DNA of 64,000 nucleotides from Leifsonia tongyongensis. GTDB taxonomy: Bacteria > Actinomycetota > Actinomycetes > Actinomycetales > Microbacteriaceae. The stretch is from assembly GCF_010686705.1 (NCBI RefSeq), contig NZ_JAAGWY010000003.1:310001-374000 (forward strand), read 5' to 3'. The notes under the pieces were generated by a model, which was not told the origin of the DNA, searched no databases, and was given only the letters and a program-made list of their open reading frames with translations. Position 1 is the stretch's first letter, and each line of letters opens with the position of its first letter. Shown piece after piece: positions 15,927 to 25,833 of this stretch. A program made the translations under genes and the position numbers.

Positions 15927-18755
15927 TCAGCGGGTCCGATCCGGCCGGCGGCCGCTCGGCGCGGACCTGTCCCGTGCCGCGCGCGCGAGGCTGCGCAACT
16001 CGCGCCGCGACGAGATTCGCAGCTTGGCGAGGATGTTTCGCACATGGAAGTTGACCGTCGTGACCGAGACGTAGAGATGTTCGGCGATCTCCTTGTTGGT
16101 CATGCCGGCGGCCAGCGCGTGCGCGACCTGGCGCTCTCGGGTCGTGAGGTCGGCGAACGGGTCGTCGCGGGTCGTCGGGAGAGCGGTCTCCGCCCCGGCG
16201 CGGCGCAGGGCCTCGAGTTGTTCGGTGCAGCGCGCGAGGTAGTCGGCGGCCCCGAGACGCCGGAAGACGGCGGCGGCGCGCTCCAGCAGGTCGACGGCCT
16301 CCGGATGCCGTCCTTCGGTCGCGAGGAGCCGCCCGGCATCCAGCATGGTCACCGCATGCGGGAAGGGGAGACGGGCGGATGCGGGGGAGTCGGCGGCGAG
16401 CAGGTAGGAGGTGATCGCCGCATCCGCGTGACCCTCCGCTTCGAGGACCCGGCCCTCCAGCCAGGAGAGCGATCCGTAGTAGGGCCGCCAGAGACGCGAG
16501 CGGTCGTCGCAGACCGCCAGCTCGGCCCTGGCTTCGTCGCTGCGGCCGAGGGCAGCGAGCGCGTCGATGCGGTAGGTCAGCCATCCGAGAGTGGAGGATG
16601 CGGCGGCTTCGCGGGTCGCCGGTTCCGTCGCGGCGAGCTGCGTCAGGCGGTCGCCGGCCGCGCGGGCCGCCTCGGCGCGTGCGATGAATGGCAGGTCGGT
16701 GTCGTAGGAGCCACTGATTCCGGGTCGGGCCTCGCCTGCGGAGGCCAGGCGCTCCTCGACGGCGCGGCCCTTTCCGCGCCCAGCCCGCACCAGTGTGGAG
16801 ACCGTGAGGGCGATCGGCCACGCCGACAGGTCGGTCTCGTCCAGCGCGAGGGCAACGGCGGTGTCGGCGACGGTGACCGACTCGTCCCATTCGCCGAGGA
16901 GGAAGAGCACGTGGGCGTAGATCGACCGGCCATGGCCAGCCGTCCAGCTCGACGGGAACAGCCGGATGAGGTCGTTCGCGCGCTCCAGGTCGTCGAGGGC
17001 GCGATCGATGTCCCCGAGGCGGATGAACACACTGGCGCGCGAGACGAGGGCGTCGACGACGGCCGGGGATCCTGGTCCGTCCAGCAAGGTGTCGAGTTCG
17101 TCGACGCTCGCCGCGAGGAGTTCCGTCCGGCCCATGTGGGATGCCGCGGTGATCAGCCAGCCGAGCAGCCGCAGGAGTTCCTCGCGCGGCTGGACGAGCC
17201 AGCTCACGGCTGGGTCGGCGACCTCGTCGGGATGTGTGGGCGACGTCGCCAGGAAGGAGCGGGCTATGTCGATCTGGCCGAGGACGGAGCCGAAGTCGCG
17301 CGTCGCCATCTGCACCATCGGAAGAGCGCAGGCGACGTGCGCCCGCAGGACCCGCTCCTCGGCGCTGGTCGCCGGGGCCGCCTGGAGGGCGAGTCCGAGT
17401 GCGAGTGCCCCGGAGATGTTCCCGGTCAGCGTGCGGAGCTCCACCAGGATCGCGTCGCGCGGCGGGCTCGGCCGAAGCTCTTCGATCGCCGGCACCAGGT
17501 CGAAGATGCGCTCATGGAGCCGCGTCCGCAGAGCGAGCATCCCGATCTCGATGAGCGCCCGCTCCCTCTCGTCACCGGCAGTGGACAGGTGGACGGCCGA
17601 CCGGGCGTAGCTCATGGCCTGGCCCGCGTGGCCCAGCTCCGCCGCCTCACGACTTGCGGCCATCAGCTCGGCGACGAGCGTCGGGTCGGCTCGGTCGGCG
17701 GCCTCGACGCGGTGGCGAAGTGCCCGGTGACCGGAGAGAACGGACGCAGCGACCCGGTGGATCTCGACGCGTCGCGCAACCAGCAGATCGGCGGTGATCG
17801 CATCCGCGAGGATCGCATGGGCGGGTTCCAGCCACACGACGCCGTCACGCACTTTCGATGCGACCAGGCCGCGTTCGATCGCCGTGTCGACGTCGACGAC
17901 CAGTCCGAGTCGGTCCGCGATGGTGCCGTAGAAGGGAACGGGGATGGGGTCGCGCAGCACCGCGACGACTTCTGCCGCCGCGCGCACGGACGGGTCGGTT
18001 CCGTCCAGGGCAGCCGCGACGGCGCCCGAGAGGGGAACGGCCGCGTCGATCGGAATCTCCCATCCGGCCGGGTGGAGGGCTTCCGCGAACGATTCCCGCA
18101 GCTGCACGAGCAACACGTTCAGCAGCAGCGGCGAGCCCTGCGTCGCCTCCGTGAGCCGGGCGGCAGTGCGGCGCGAGACGGCGTGTCCGAGGATGCGGTT
18201 GGCGAGCTCCTGCGTGTCGTCGACGGTGAACGGGGTGAGGTCGATGCGCGCGCCGTTGGGCAGCGCGGCGGCCAGGCCGTCGAAGAGGGCGGATGCGTTT
18301 CCCGCGTTCGGTCGTGTCGCTGCGATGAGGAGGAACGGCTGGTCGACGAGACGACGCACGGTGAAGCGCAGGGCGCGCGCAGATGCTTCGTCGACCCATT
18401 GCGCGTCGTCGATGAGAATCGCGACGGGGGAGCCGATCCCGTCCACGGCGTCCAGGAGGAGCCGACCGACCGTGATGGCGCTGTCTGTCGGGTCCGGGGC
18501 GCGCACCCGCGATGCTGTGCGGGTGTTCAGACCGCGGACCAGGGTCTCCACGGTCGCGTAGCCCAGGTCGGATTCGAACGAGTCGGCATGCACCCGCACC
18601 ACCGCCCAGCCGTCGAGGCGTGTGGCCACATCGGCGAGGAGGGTGGTCTTGCCGAGACCCGGCTCGCCGGTGACCAGCACGGCGCCGCCCTCGAGGAGCG
18701 CGCGCCCGGCGACCGTGAGGATGGACTCGCGGGGGAAGTCTCTGCCGATCAGCAT
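15927..18755 (-). CDS. LuxR-family (LAL type) ATPase regulator
   Basis: A 942-residue large ATP-binding LuxR regulator. It has Walker A GEPGLGKT at residues 30-37, Walker B VAILIDDAQWVD near 110, a long helical TPR-like middle, and a C-terminal GerE/LuxR helix-turn-helix (LTTRERQVAHALAAGMTNKEIAEHLYVSVTTVNFHVRNIL) in the last 70 residues, followed by a basic tail. Such MalT-like switches sense a ligand through the TPR/ATPase part; the ligand is unknown. ATG 18755 has GGGGAGA upstream; the frame stays open far upstream but there runs antisense to the ABC-F gene. It is divergent from that gene. Confidence 0.88.
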   Translation of the reverse strand: MLIGRDFPRESILTVAGRALLEGGAVLVTGEPGLGKTTLLADVATRLDGWAVVRVHADSFESDLGYATVETLVRGLNTRTASRVRAPDPTDSAITVGRLLLDAVDGIGSPVAILIDDAQWVDEASARALRFTVRRLVDQPFLLIAATRPNAGNASALFDGLAAALPNGARIDLTPFTVDDTQELANRILGHAVSRRTAARLTEATQGSPLLLNVLLVQLRESFAEALHPAGWEIPIDAAVPLSGAVAAALDGTDPSVRAAAEVVAVLRDPIPVPFYGTIADRLGLVVDVDTAIERGLVASKVRDGVVWLEPAHAILADAITADLLVARRVEIHRVAASVLSGHRALRHRVEAADRADPTLVAELMAASREAAELGHAGQAMSYARSAVHLSTAGDERERALIEIGMLALRTRLHERIFDLVPAIEELRPSPPRDAILVELRTLTGNISGALALGLALQAAPATSAEERVLRAHVACALPMVQMATRDFGSVLGQIDIARSFLATSPTHPDEVADPAVSWLVQPREELLRLLGWLITAASHMGRTELLAASVDELDTLLDGPGSPAVVDALVSRASVFIRLGDIDRALDDLERANDLIRLFPSSWTAGHGRSIYAHVLFLLGEWDESVTVADTAVALALDETDLSAWPIALTVSTLVRAGRGKGRAVEERLASAGEARPGISGSYDTDLPFIARAEAARAAGDRLTQLAATEPATREAAASSTLGWLTYRIDALAALGRSDEARAELAVCDDRSRLWRPYYGSLSWLEGRVLEAEGHADAAITSYLLAADSPASARLPFPHAVTMLDAGRLLATEGRHPEAVDLLERAAAVFRRLGAADYLARCTEQLEALRRAGAETALPTTRDDPFADLTTRERQVAHALAAGMTNKEIAEHLYVSVTTVNFHVRNILAKLRISSRRELRSLARAARDRSAPSGRRPDRTR

Positions 18756-18893
18756 GATGTCATCTCCCCACACGACGGCGGCGCGTCCAGCTCGGGTGGG
18801 ATGCGCCGGTCGCTTCGAGTCTTTCACGGGCGCAACATTGCGCGGCAGCACCCATTCGGGGAGGGCGGCACGCGCGACTAAACTGGGGCATAC

Positions 18894-20705
18894 ATGGCAC
18901 ACCTTCTGGGCGCTGAGGCGCTCCACCTCGAGTACCCGACCCGCGTCATCTTCGACAGTGTGACCGTCGGGATCGATGAGGGCGACCGCATCGGCGTCGT
19001 CGGCCGCAACGGCGACGGAAAGTCGACCTTGCTCGCCCTGCTTTCGGGCCGCATCCAGCCCGACTCGGGTCGCGTGACCCGCCGTCGTGGGGTGAGCATC
19101 GGCGTACTCGACCAGGGCGACGAGCTCGACCCGTCGCTGACGGTGGGCAAGACTATCGTCGGCGAACTGGATGAGCATGTCTGGGCCGGCGACGCACGCG
19201 TGCGCGATGTGCTCGCCGGGCTGGTCTCGGACATCCGCTGGGATGCCCTGGTCGCCGACCTCTCCGGCGGCCAGCGGCGTCGTGTCGCCCTCGCGACCCT
19301 GCTGGTGCAGGACCTCGACGTGCTGTTCCTCGACGAACCGACGAACCATCTCGACATCGAGGGTGTCGCCTGGCTGGCGAATCACCTGAAGTCGCGCTGG
19401 CCGGCGAACGCGGGCGGTCTCCTCGTGGTCACCCACGACCGGTGGTTCCTCGACGAGGTCTCGACCGCCACCTGGGAGGTGCACGACCGCCTGATCGAGC
19501 CGTTCGAGGGCGGCTACGCCGCGTACATCCTGCAACGCGTCGAGCGTGACCGGATGGCCGCCGCCAGCGAATCGAAACGGCAGAACCTCCTGCGCAAAGA
19601 GCTGGCCTGGCTGCGCCGCGGAGCACCAGCACGCACCTCCAAGCCGAAGTTCCGGATGGATGCGGCTTACGAACTGATCGAGAACGAACCGCCGCCCCGC
19701 GACACCGTCGCCCTCAGCCAGATGGCCATGGCACGGCTCGGCAAGGATGTGGTGGATCTTCTCGACGCCACGGTCGTCTACCCGCCGAAGACGGTGCTCC
19801 GCGACATCGAGTGGCGGATCGCGCCGGGCGAGCGCACGGGCATTCTCGGGGTGAACGGCGCGGGCAAGTCGACGCTGCTGGGTCTCATCGCGGGGACCGT
19901 CACCCCGACGAGCGGCCGGGTGAAGCGCGGCAAGACCGTGAAGATCGCAACGCTGACGCAGCTGCTGGGCGATCTCGACGACATCCTCGACGAGCGGGTC
20001 AGTGCCGTCATCGCCGGCAAGCGCACCACGTATCTGGCCGGTGGCAAAGAGATGACGCCGGGGCAGATGCTCGAGCGCCTCGGCTTCACCAGCGCGCAGC
20101 TCTCTACGCCGGTCAAAGACCTCTCCGGCGGTCAGAAGCGCCGGCTGCAGCTGCTGCTGATCCTGCTGGACGAGCCGAACGTGCTCATCCTCGACGAGCC
20201 CACGAACGACCTCGACACCGACATGCTCGCCGCGATGGAGGACCTTCTCGACTCCTGGCCGGGCACGCTCATCGTGGTCTCGCACGACAGGTACCTCATC
20301 GAGCGGATCACCGACAACCAGTACGCGGTGATGGATGCGGCACTGCGGCACCTGCCCGGCGGCGTCGACCAGTACCTGGCGTTGCGTCGGTCCGAGTCGG
20401 CGGCGGCCACCACCGCCGCGTCGGATGCAGCCACCGCGACCCGGGCCGCCGCATCCGCCGCATCCGCTTCGCCCGCGCTGGCCGGCGCGGAGCTCCGCAA
20501 CGCGCAGAAGGAGATCGCGTCGATCGACCGCAGGCTGGCGAAGCTCGCCGACCGGGTCGCCAGCACCCACGAGCTCCTCGCCGAGCACGACCAGAGCGAC
20601 TACCAGGGCCTCGGGGTCCTCACCGACGAGCTCCGCAGACTCGAGAACGAGGTGGCGGACCTCGAGACGCGCTGGCTCGAACTGTCCGAACAACTGGAGC
20701 ATTAG
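18894..20705 (+). CDS. ABC-F family ATPase (EttA/Uup-like translation factor)
   Basis: A 603-residue soluble protein with two ABC domains and no membrane segment. Domain 1: Walker A GRNGDGKST, signature LSGGQRRRVAL, Walker B LFLDEPTNHLDI. Domain 2: GVNGAGKST, LSGGQKRRLQL, LILDEPTNDLDT. The linker between them and an alanine-rich stretch plus C-terminal coiled coil (last ~100 residues) resemble Uup. ABC-F proteins act on stalled or antibiotic-bound ribosomes; which subtype this is cannot be told by eye. A TAAACT box ends 9 nt before the ATG. aidB-like gene follows after 11 bp. Confidence 0.92.
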   Translation: MAHLLGAEALHLEYPTRVIFDSVTVGIDEGDRIGVVGRNGDGKSTLLALLSGRIQPDSGRVTRRRGVSIGVLDQGDELDPSLTVGKTIVGELDEHVWAGDARVRDVLAGLVSDIRWDALVADLSGGQRRRVALATLLVQDLDVLFLDEPTNHLDIEGVAWLANHLKSRWPANAGGLLVVTHDRWFLDEVSTATWEVHDRLIEPFEGGYAAYILQRVERDRMAAASESKRQNLLRKELAWLRRGAPARTSKPKFRMDAAYELIENEPPPRDTVALSQMAMARLGKDVVDLLDATVVYPPKTVLRDIEWRIAPGERTGILGVNGAGKSTLLGLIAGTVTPTSGRVKRGKTVKIATLTQLLGDLDDILDERVSAVIAGKRTTYLAGGKEMTPGQMLERLGFTSAQLSTPVKDLSGGQKRRLQLLLILLDEPNVLILDEPTNDLDTDMLAAMEDLLDSWPGTLIVVSHDRYLIERITDNQYAVMDAALRHLPGGVDQYLALRRSESAAATTAASDAATATRAAASAASASPALAGAELRNAQKEIASIDRRLAKLADRVASTHELLAEHDQSDYQGLGVLTDELRRLENEVADLETRWLELSEQLEH

Positions 20706-20716
20706 GACGGCAGAAA

Positions 20717-22333
20717 ATGGTCACCCACGAGGTCACGAACCAGGTCCCGAGACGCGTCGGAGTCGACGAGTTCAGCACCAACACCGCCCTCGTGGAAGGC
20801 GTCCGACACTACGACGCGGGTTGGGCCGACGGTGAGCTCACGCGCGTCGGCACCCACGTCGGCACCGAGGAGTTCCAGCGCGACGCCGAGCTGGCGAACA
20901 CCTGCGAGCCGCGCCTCGTCGCGTTCGATCGCGTCGGGAACAGGATCGACGAGGTCGAATACCACCCGTCGTACCATCGGATCCTCGCCCAAGCCGTACG
21001 CTCTGGCGCCCACACCTCGGCCTGGGCCGAGCCGAGACCCGGCGCGAACGTCGCACGCGCGGCGACCTTCATGCTGTTCGCGCAGATCGAGCCCGGCCAC
21101 GCCTGCCCGATCTCGATGACCCACGCGGCGGTGCCTGCGCTCGCCGCGAATCCGGAACTCGCACAGCGCTGGAATCCACGCCTGCTCAGCCGCGACTACG
21201 ACCCGAATCTGCGGCCCGGCAAGACGTCCGCACTGTTCGGGATGGCGATGACCGAGAAGCAGGGCGGATCGGATGTGCGGGCCAACACCACGCGCGCCGT
21301 CGATGCTGGTGACGGCAGCTGGCTCCTCACCGGCCACAAATGGTTCTGCAGCGCGCCGATGTCCGACGCCTTCCTGGTGCTCGCGCAGACGGATGCGGGG
21401 CTCGGCTGCTTCCTGGTTCCGCGCGTCCTCGACGACGGCACCCGCAATCCGTTCCTGATCCAGCGGCTGAAGGACAAGCTCGGCAATCGGTCGAACGCGT
21501 CGGCCGAGATCGAGTTCGACCGCACGGTCGGCTTCCTCGTCGGGGAGGAGGGTCGAGGCGTGCGAACCATCATCGAGATGGTCAACCGCACTCGGCTCGA
21601 CTGCATCTTCGGGACGGCGGCCGGGATGCGGCAGTCGGTCGCCGAAGCGCTCTGGCATGTCCGGCACCGTCGCGCGTTCGGCGCCCTGCTGGTCGACCAG
21701 CCGGCCATGACCGCGGTGGTCGCCGACCTGGCGCTGGAGTCGGAGGCCGCGATCGCCGTCTCGCTCCGGCTCGCCCGTGCCCACGATGATGACGCATCCG
21801 ACACGGACCGCGCGTTCCGAAGGCTGGCCACAGCGGTCACGAAGTACTGGGTCTGCAAGCGGGGGCCCGGCCACGCGTACGAGGCACTGGAATGCCTGGG
21901 CGGCAACGGCTACACCGAAGCGTTCCCGCTGGCACGCCGGTACCGCGAACAGCCGGTGATGGCGGTCTGGGAGGGGTCGGGCAACGTGATCGCGCTGGAT
22001 GTCCTGCGCGCGATCACCCGTGAGCCGGACACGCTCGACGCCTTCGATGCCGAGGTCGCGACGGCCCGGGGAATCGACCCCGTCTTCGACGCCCACCTCG
22101 AGTCCACGCGGTCGCTCGCGCGGTCGGTCGCCGGCGGCGACCTCGCCGCAGCTCAGGCGCGCCGTCTCGTCGGAGCCCTCGCGCTCACCCTGCAGGCGTC
22201 CCTGATGCTCCGCACGGCCCCGGATGCGGTCTCCCGCGCCTTCGTCGCCGCCCGCCTCGGCGAACACCGCTCCACCCTCTACGGCGAGCTCGACCCGGGG
22301 ACAGACGTCGCTCCCATCCTCGCCCGCGCCTGA
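20717..22333 (+). CDS. aidB: AidB-like acyl-CoA dehydrogenase
   Basis: A 538-residue flavoenzyme. The length and motifs (PGHACPISMTHAAVPAL, FGMAMTEKQGGSDVRANTTRA, ECLGGNGYTEAFPLARRYREQPVMAVWEGSGNV) match the AidB branch of the acyl-CoA dehydrogenase family, induced in E. coli by alkylating agents and related to isovaleryl-CoA dehydrogenases. Its physiological substrate is not known even in the model. The ATG 20717 lies 11 bp after the ABC-F stop and may be read through from it. Assignment to AidB rather than a generic acyl-CoA dehydrogenase rests on the bulky C-terminal ~100 residues. Confidence 0.85.
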   Translation: MVTHEVTNQVPRRVGVDEFSTNTALVEGVRHYDAGWADGELTRVGTHVGTEEFQRDAELANTCEPRLVAFDRVGNRIDEVEYHPSYHRILAQAVRSGAHTSAWAEPRPGANVARAATFMLFAQIEPGHACPISMTHAAVPALAANPELAQRWNPRLLSRDYDPNLRPGKTSALFGMAMTEKQGGSDVRANTTRAVDAGDGSWLLTGHKWFCSAPMSDAFLVLAQTDAGLGCFLVPRVLDDGTRNPFLIQRLKDKLGNRSNASAEIEFDRTVGFLVGEEGRGVRTIIEMVNRTRLDCIFGTAAGMRQSVAEALWHVRHRRAFGALLVDQPAMTAVVADLALESEAAIAVSLRLARAHDDDASDTDRAFRRLATAVTKYWVCKRGPGHAYEALECLGGNGYTEAFPLARRYREQPVMAVWEGSGNVIALDVLRAITREPDTLDAFDAEVATARGIDPVFDAHLESTRSLARSVAGGDLAAAQARRLVGALALTLQASLMLRTAPDAVSRAFVAARLGEHRSTLYGELDPGTDVAPILARA

Positions 22334-22365
22334 CCCGCCTGACCCGCCCGCCCAGTCCGCCCAGT

Positions 22366-22422
22366 CCGCCGAGAGTCACCGGCGTAGCCGAGCTGACCCG
22401 GCAGAGCAGCGACTCTCGGCGG
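22366..22422. terminator. 12-bp inverted repeat, possible two-way terminator
   Basis: CCGCCGAGAGTC (22366-22377) pairs exactly with GACTCTCGGCGG (22411-22422) across a 33-nt loop that contains further GC-rich pairing. It sits between the convergent ends of aidB and the glycosyltransferase gene. No U-tract is present, so the terminator role is inferred from position. Its outer bases share CGCCGAG with the inverted repeat at 4775-4837. Confidence 0.55.
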
Positions 22423-22464
22423 TAAGGGTGATTCTCAGCGGCTGCAGCGCGCCAGGGTGGGGGC

Positions 22465-24978
22465 TCAGACGGGCTGGGGCTCGTCCGCCGTGGCGCCGAT
22501 CGCGCGGTAGAACTGGTCGACCGCCTTGCGGTTGTACGCGTGGTAGTCGAACACGCTCGCTGGGACCTCGCCACGCAGGAACGCCGCCATCCCGTCCGCC
22601 ACGCCCTCGTCCGTCTGTGGCACGACCATGCCCGACCCGGCGGGCAGGGCGTTCTTCGCCGACGCGAACTCCACGGTGACGATCGGCAGGCCGAGTACGA
22701 GCGCCTCCAGGATGACCATCGGCTGGCCCTCGTAGTCGCTGGAGAGCACGAAGCAGTCGGCGTGGGCCATGATCACGTGCGGGTTGCGCTGCATGCCGGT
22801 CAGGAACACCGCGCCGGTGAGCCCGAGTTCGGCGATCAGGGCGTTCAGCTCGTCCTCCAACGGGCCGGAGCCCACGATGACGAGGCGGGTCTGCGGGTTC
22901 GCCGCATGCACGGTTGCGAACGCGCGGATGAGCCGACCCTGGTTCTTCTCGGGTGAAAGCCGCCCGACCGTGACGAACGTGGTGACGTCGTCGTCGGGCG
23001 AAAGCAGGGCTTCGGCCCACGCGGGAACCGTGCCCGTCTCGTCGTCGAAGCTCGCCGCTCGCAGATCGGCGACCGAGTATTCGAGGATGTGGTCCGCATC
23101 CACCGTGTTCAGAGCCGAGACGAACTTGCGCGGGTCGGCATACTCGGCGAGCTCGCGGCGGTTGATGTCCGACAGAGTCGGGGAGACCGACACGAGGTGG
23201 TCGTACTGCTCGTAGAGCGTGAAGATCTGGGTGAGGCTGTGCAGCATCCGCTTCCGCCCGTCGATCTCGCGGTGTGCATCCGACGCCAGGTCGTTATGCA
23301 GCCAGATCGACCGTTTCGCGTCGGGGGAATGCAGCAGCAGGGTCGCCCAGAACGGACCGTAGCCGCTGAAGTCGACGACGTACTCGAACACGCTGTCACC
23401 GAAGCAGCGTGTCCACTCGTCGTTCCAGAGCTCGTCCTGCAGCGGGTGGTCACGGTGTTCGGCGATCCGGCCGCGCCGGAAATGGAGGTGGCGGGCCAGA
23501 TGCCGCGCCTTGGGCCCGTTCATCCCGCCCACCCGCGGGAACTGCCGTACCTCGGGGTTGATGGCCCGCTGTTTGGCTATCGCCGCCGGCGACGTGCTCT
23601 GGGCGAAGAACGCCGAGACGTCGTACACCGAATGGTCGATGTTGTTCAGCAGGTTCAGCACGGAAGTCGTGATGCCGTTCGGTTGCATCCCGCCGAGGTA
23701 GAGCAGGATCGACGTGCGGCCGTCCGAGTGGTCGGTGCGCAGTCGGTAGCCGTCCGTCTTGCCGCGGAAGACGATGTCGACCACGCGATCGGAGGCGTGC
23801 CCGTCCTCGGAGCCGCAGTACTCCTGCTGCATCCGGAGGTACCGTTCGCGGTGCCCAGCGGGGATGGCGTCGCCGTCCTCTGCGATCGTCTTCAGCGTGT
23901 CGCCCAGTTCGTGAGCGGTCATCGCCACGGGTCCGGGCCACTGGTCGGGTTCCAGGTAGAGGCCGCGGGTGTCGTTGTAGTCGGCGAGATCGGGAGCGAA
24001 GAAGGCGACGGGCCTACCTGTCTCGAGGAAGTCGAAGAAGATGCTGGAGTAGTCGGTCACCAGGATGTCGGTGGCGCCGAGGATCTCATTGGTCGGCAAT
24101 TCGTTCGGCACGAGCATCCGCTTCAGTTCGGGCCGCGTGTGCGCGAGGCGGTGCACGATCTGGTGCGTCTTCAGGAGCACGGCGTATCGGCTGGTGTCGA
24201 TCCGGCTCTCGACGGCCGCGACATGGGTCAGCAGGTCGTCGATGTCGTCGTTCGGCTCCGAGAAGGATGTGCCCTTCCAGGTGGGTGCATACAGGATGAC
24301 CTTGCGGTCGCCGAGCGGGATCCCCGCCTCGACCAGCTTGCTCCGGATGCTCGCCCGCCCCGCCTCATCCAGCCGCTGGCGGTCGATCCGGGGATAGCCC
24401 TCGTCGACGATGGTGCCGCGGTAGATGCCGCGGAGCTTGTATGCCGTCTCGTACATCTGGTCGGCCATGAACGGGTTCGCGGCGAGCAGGTAGTCGGCGG
24501 CGACGAAGTTGCGGATGATGTTCGCCGTCGCCAGCGCGCCGTCTTCGATGTCGTAGCCCATCCGCTTGAGCGGGGTGCCGTGCCACGTGTTGAGGTACAC
24601 CTGGCCGTCGCGCTTGCTGAAATCGGGAGGGAAGGTCGCATTGTTGACGAGGTAATTGCTCGTCGCCAGCGCGCGCAGGTAGGCGGGAGAACCGTAGCGG
24701 ACGAAGGTCACGTCAGATCGGCCGGCGAATTCAGCGATCGTGGACGCGTACTGGTCGAAATCGGAGAGCACCCAGGTGTGGGTGAGGTGCGAAAGATCGG
24801 GTGACGCGAGGAGCTTCCGGAAGATCGCCTCCGGGTTGCAGAGCATGCCGTTGCCGGAGAACGACTCGTAGAGGACCGACCCCGGCACGATCGGCTGGCG
24901 ACGCCAGTACGCGTGGATCTCGAAGCGGGCGGCGCGCTTGACACGGGAGGGCAATCGTTTCAGGCGTGACAGTCTCAT
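22465..24978 (-). CDS. fused CDP-glycerol glycerophosphotransferase-like / GT4 glycosyltransferase
   Basis: An 837-residue two-domain enzyme. Residues ~60-420 are a Glyphos_transf (TagB/TagF) domain: LNTWHGTPLKRMGYDIED, ILYAPTWKGTSF and LVTDYSSIFFDF are its active-site motifs. Residues ~470-830 are a GT-B glycosyltransferase family 4 domain: VGRLSPEKNQGRLIRAFA, and SSDYEGQPMVILEAL with the E-x7-E pair. It probably builds a phosphodiester-linked glycopolymer (teichoic-acid-like) at the inner membrane face. ATG 24978 has GGAGG and an upstream TACAAT -10; an open extension to 25209 overlaps the MarR gene and looks non-coding. No flippase or ABC exporter lies nearby. Confidence 0.87.
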   Translation of the reverse strand: MRLSRLKRLPSRVKRAARFEIHAYWRRQPIVPGSVLYESFSGNGMLCNPEAIFRKLLASPDLSHLTHTWVLSDFDQYASTIAEFAGRSDVTFVRYGSPAYLRALATSNYLVNNATFPPDFSKRDGQVYLNTWHGTPLKRMGYDIEDGALATANIIRNFVAADYLLAANPFMADQMYETAYKLRGIYRGTIVDEGYPRIDRQRLDEAGRASIRSKLVEAGIPLGDRKVILYAPTWKGTSFSEPNDDIDDLLTHVAAVESRIDTSRYAVLLKTHQIVHRLAHTRPELKRMLVPNELPTNEILGATDILVTDYSSIFFDFLETGRPVAFFAPDLADYNDTRGLYLEPDQWPGPVAMTAHELGDTLKTIAEDGDAIPAGHRERYLRMQQEYCGSEDGHASDRVVDIVFRGKTDGYRLRTDHSDGRTSILLYLGGMQPNGITTSVLNLLNNIDHSVYDVSAFFAQSTSPAAIAKQRAINPEVRQFPRVGGMNGPKARHLARHLHFRRGRIAEHRDHPLQDELWNDEWTRCFGDSVFEYVVDFSGYGPFWATLLLHSPDAKRSIWLHNDLASDAHREIDGRKRMLHSLTQIFTLYEQYDHLVSVSPTLSDINRRELAEYADPRKFVSALNTVDADHILEYSVADLRAASFDDETGTVPAWAEALLSPDDDVTTFVTVGRLSPEKNQGRLIRAFATVHAANPQTRLVIVGSGPLEDELNALIAELGLTGAVFLTGMQRNPHVIMAHADCFVLSSDYEGQPMVILEALVLGLPIVTVEFASAKNALPAGSGMVVPQTDEGVADGMAAFLRGEVPASVFDYHAYNRKAVDQFYRAIGATADEPQPV

Positions 24979-25093
24979 CGCCTCCGATTGTATTGGCGCG
25001 GCATAACGGTCTCCTGTGAGCCGCCTATGCCGGTACGTCCTCTCGCGCAGCGCAGCCATGTCGCGCCGGGCGGGGACCGGCGCGACCAGAAGC

Positions 25094-25588
25094 TCAGTCG
25101 AAGCCGAGGGACAGCCGCCGCAGGAGTCCCGCGAGCCGTTCCTGGTCGCTTGTCGACAGTGACGACAGGAGCTCGGCCTCCGCGTCGACGAGGCGGGTGA
25201 TCGCTGCATCCACGCGAGTAAGTCCCTGGGGCGTCATGTGCACCAGGATGCCGCGCCCGTCGTTCGGGTCGGTGCGACGTTCGACCAGACCGCGCTCGAC
25301 GAGCCGGTCGATCCTGTTCGTCATCGTCCCGCTGGAGACCAGGGTCTGCTGCAGCAACGCCTTCGGGCTCAGCTGATACGGCGCGCCCGCACGGCGGAGT
25401 GCCGAGAGCACATCGAACTCCCACGAGTCCAGGTCGGACCGTGTGAATGCCGTCTTGCGTGCGCGGTCGAGGTGCTTCGACAGCCGCGCAACCCTCGACA
25501 GGACCTGCAAAGGCGAGAAGTCGAGGTCGGGGCGTTCTCGCATCCACGAGTCCACGATCCGGTCGACTTCGTCGCTTGCATCAGGCAT
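25094..25588 (-). CDS. MarR family transcriptional regulator
   Basis: A 164-residue winged-helix regulator. The recognition segment is LSPKALLQQTLVSSGTMTNRIDRLVERGLVERRTDPNDGRGILVHMTPQG at about residues 73-123, with the wing containing the conserved DxRG-type turn (NDGRG). It likely acts as a dimer repressor responding to phenolics or oxidants, ligand unknown. TAGCAT ends 6 nt before ATG 25588, indicating a leaderless transcript. Downstream on the same strand is the fused glycosyltransferase, which has its own -10 box; a regulatory link is only positional. Confidence 0.9.
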   Translation of the reverse strand: MPDASDEVDRIVDSWMRERPDLDFSPLQVLSRVARLSKHLDRARKTAFTRSDLDSWEFDVLSALRRAGAPYQLSPKALLQQTLVSSGTMTNRIDRLVERGLVERRTDPNDGRGILVHMTPQGLTRVDAAITRLVDAEAELLSSLSTSDQERLAGLLRRLSLGFD

Positions 25589-25709
25589 TTCACCATGCTA
25601 TTTCTTCGCCCTCCGGTTTGGCCGACAGGTGCCCGTTGCGGCCGCGCGCGTCCGGGTGCGACGTCGCCGTCTGGCAAACTGGGGGATGCGAACGATGTAG
25701 TGCTCGCGG

Positions 25710-25781
25710 TCCGCCTTGGTGTAATGGCAGCACGACAGCCTTTGGAGCTGTTAGGTCCAGGTTCGAGTCCTGGAGGCGGAG
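25710..25781 (+). tRNA. tRNA-Gln (anticodon UUG)
   Basis: A full cloverleaf: acceptor TCCGCCT (25710-25716) with AGGCGGA (25774-25780), discriminator G, and CCA encoded at 25782-25784. The anticodon stem ACAGC/GCTGT encloses loop CTTTGGA, giving anticodon TTG. T-arm contains GTTCGAGTCC. It is located 50 bp upstream of glmU. Confidence 0.95.
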
Positions 25782-25833
25782 CCACGCGAACCCGTGACGG
25801 CGTTTCGTCGCGGCTGAGAGGAAGAGACCACGC

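Noticed and set aside
15927-20702. A single 1591-codon open frame on the minus strand
   Set aside because: Only its 3' part (from ATG 18755) encodes the LuxR regulator; the 5' part is antisense to the ABC-F gene, an artefact of high GC.
23089-24804. 571-codon plus-strand frame opposite the fused glycosyltransferase
   Set aside because: Antisense shadow; all conserved motifs are on the minus strand.
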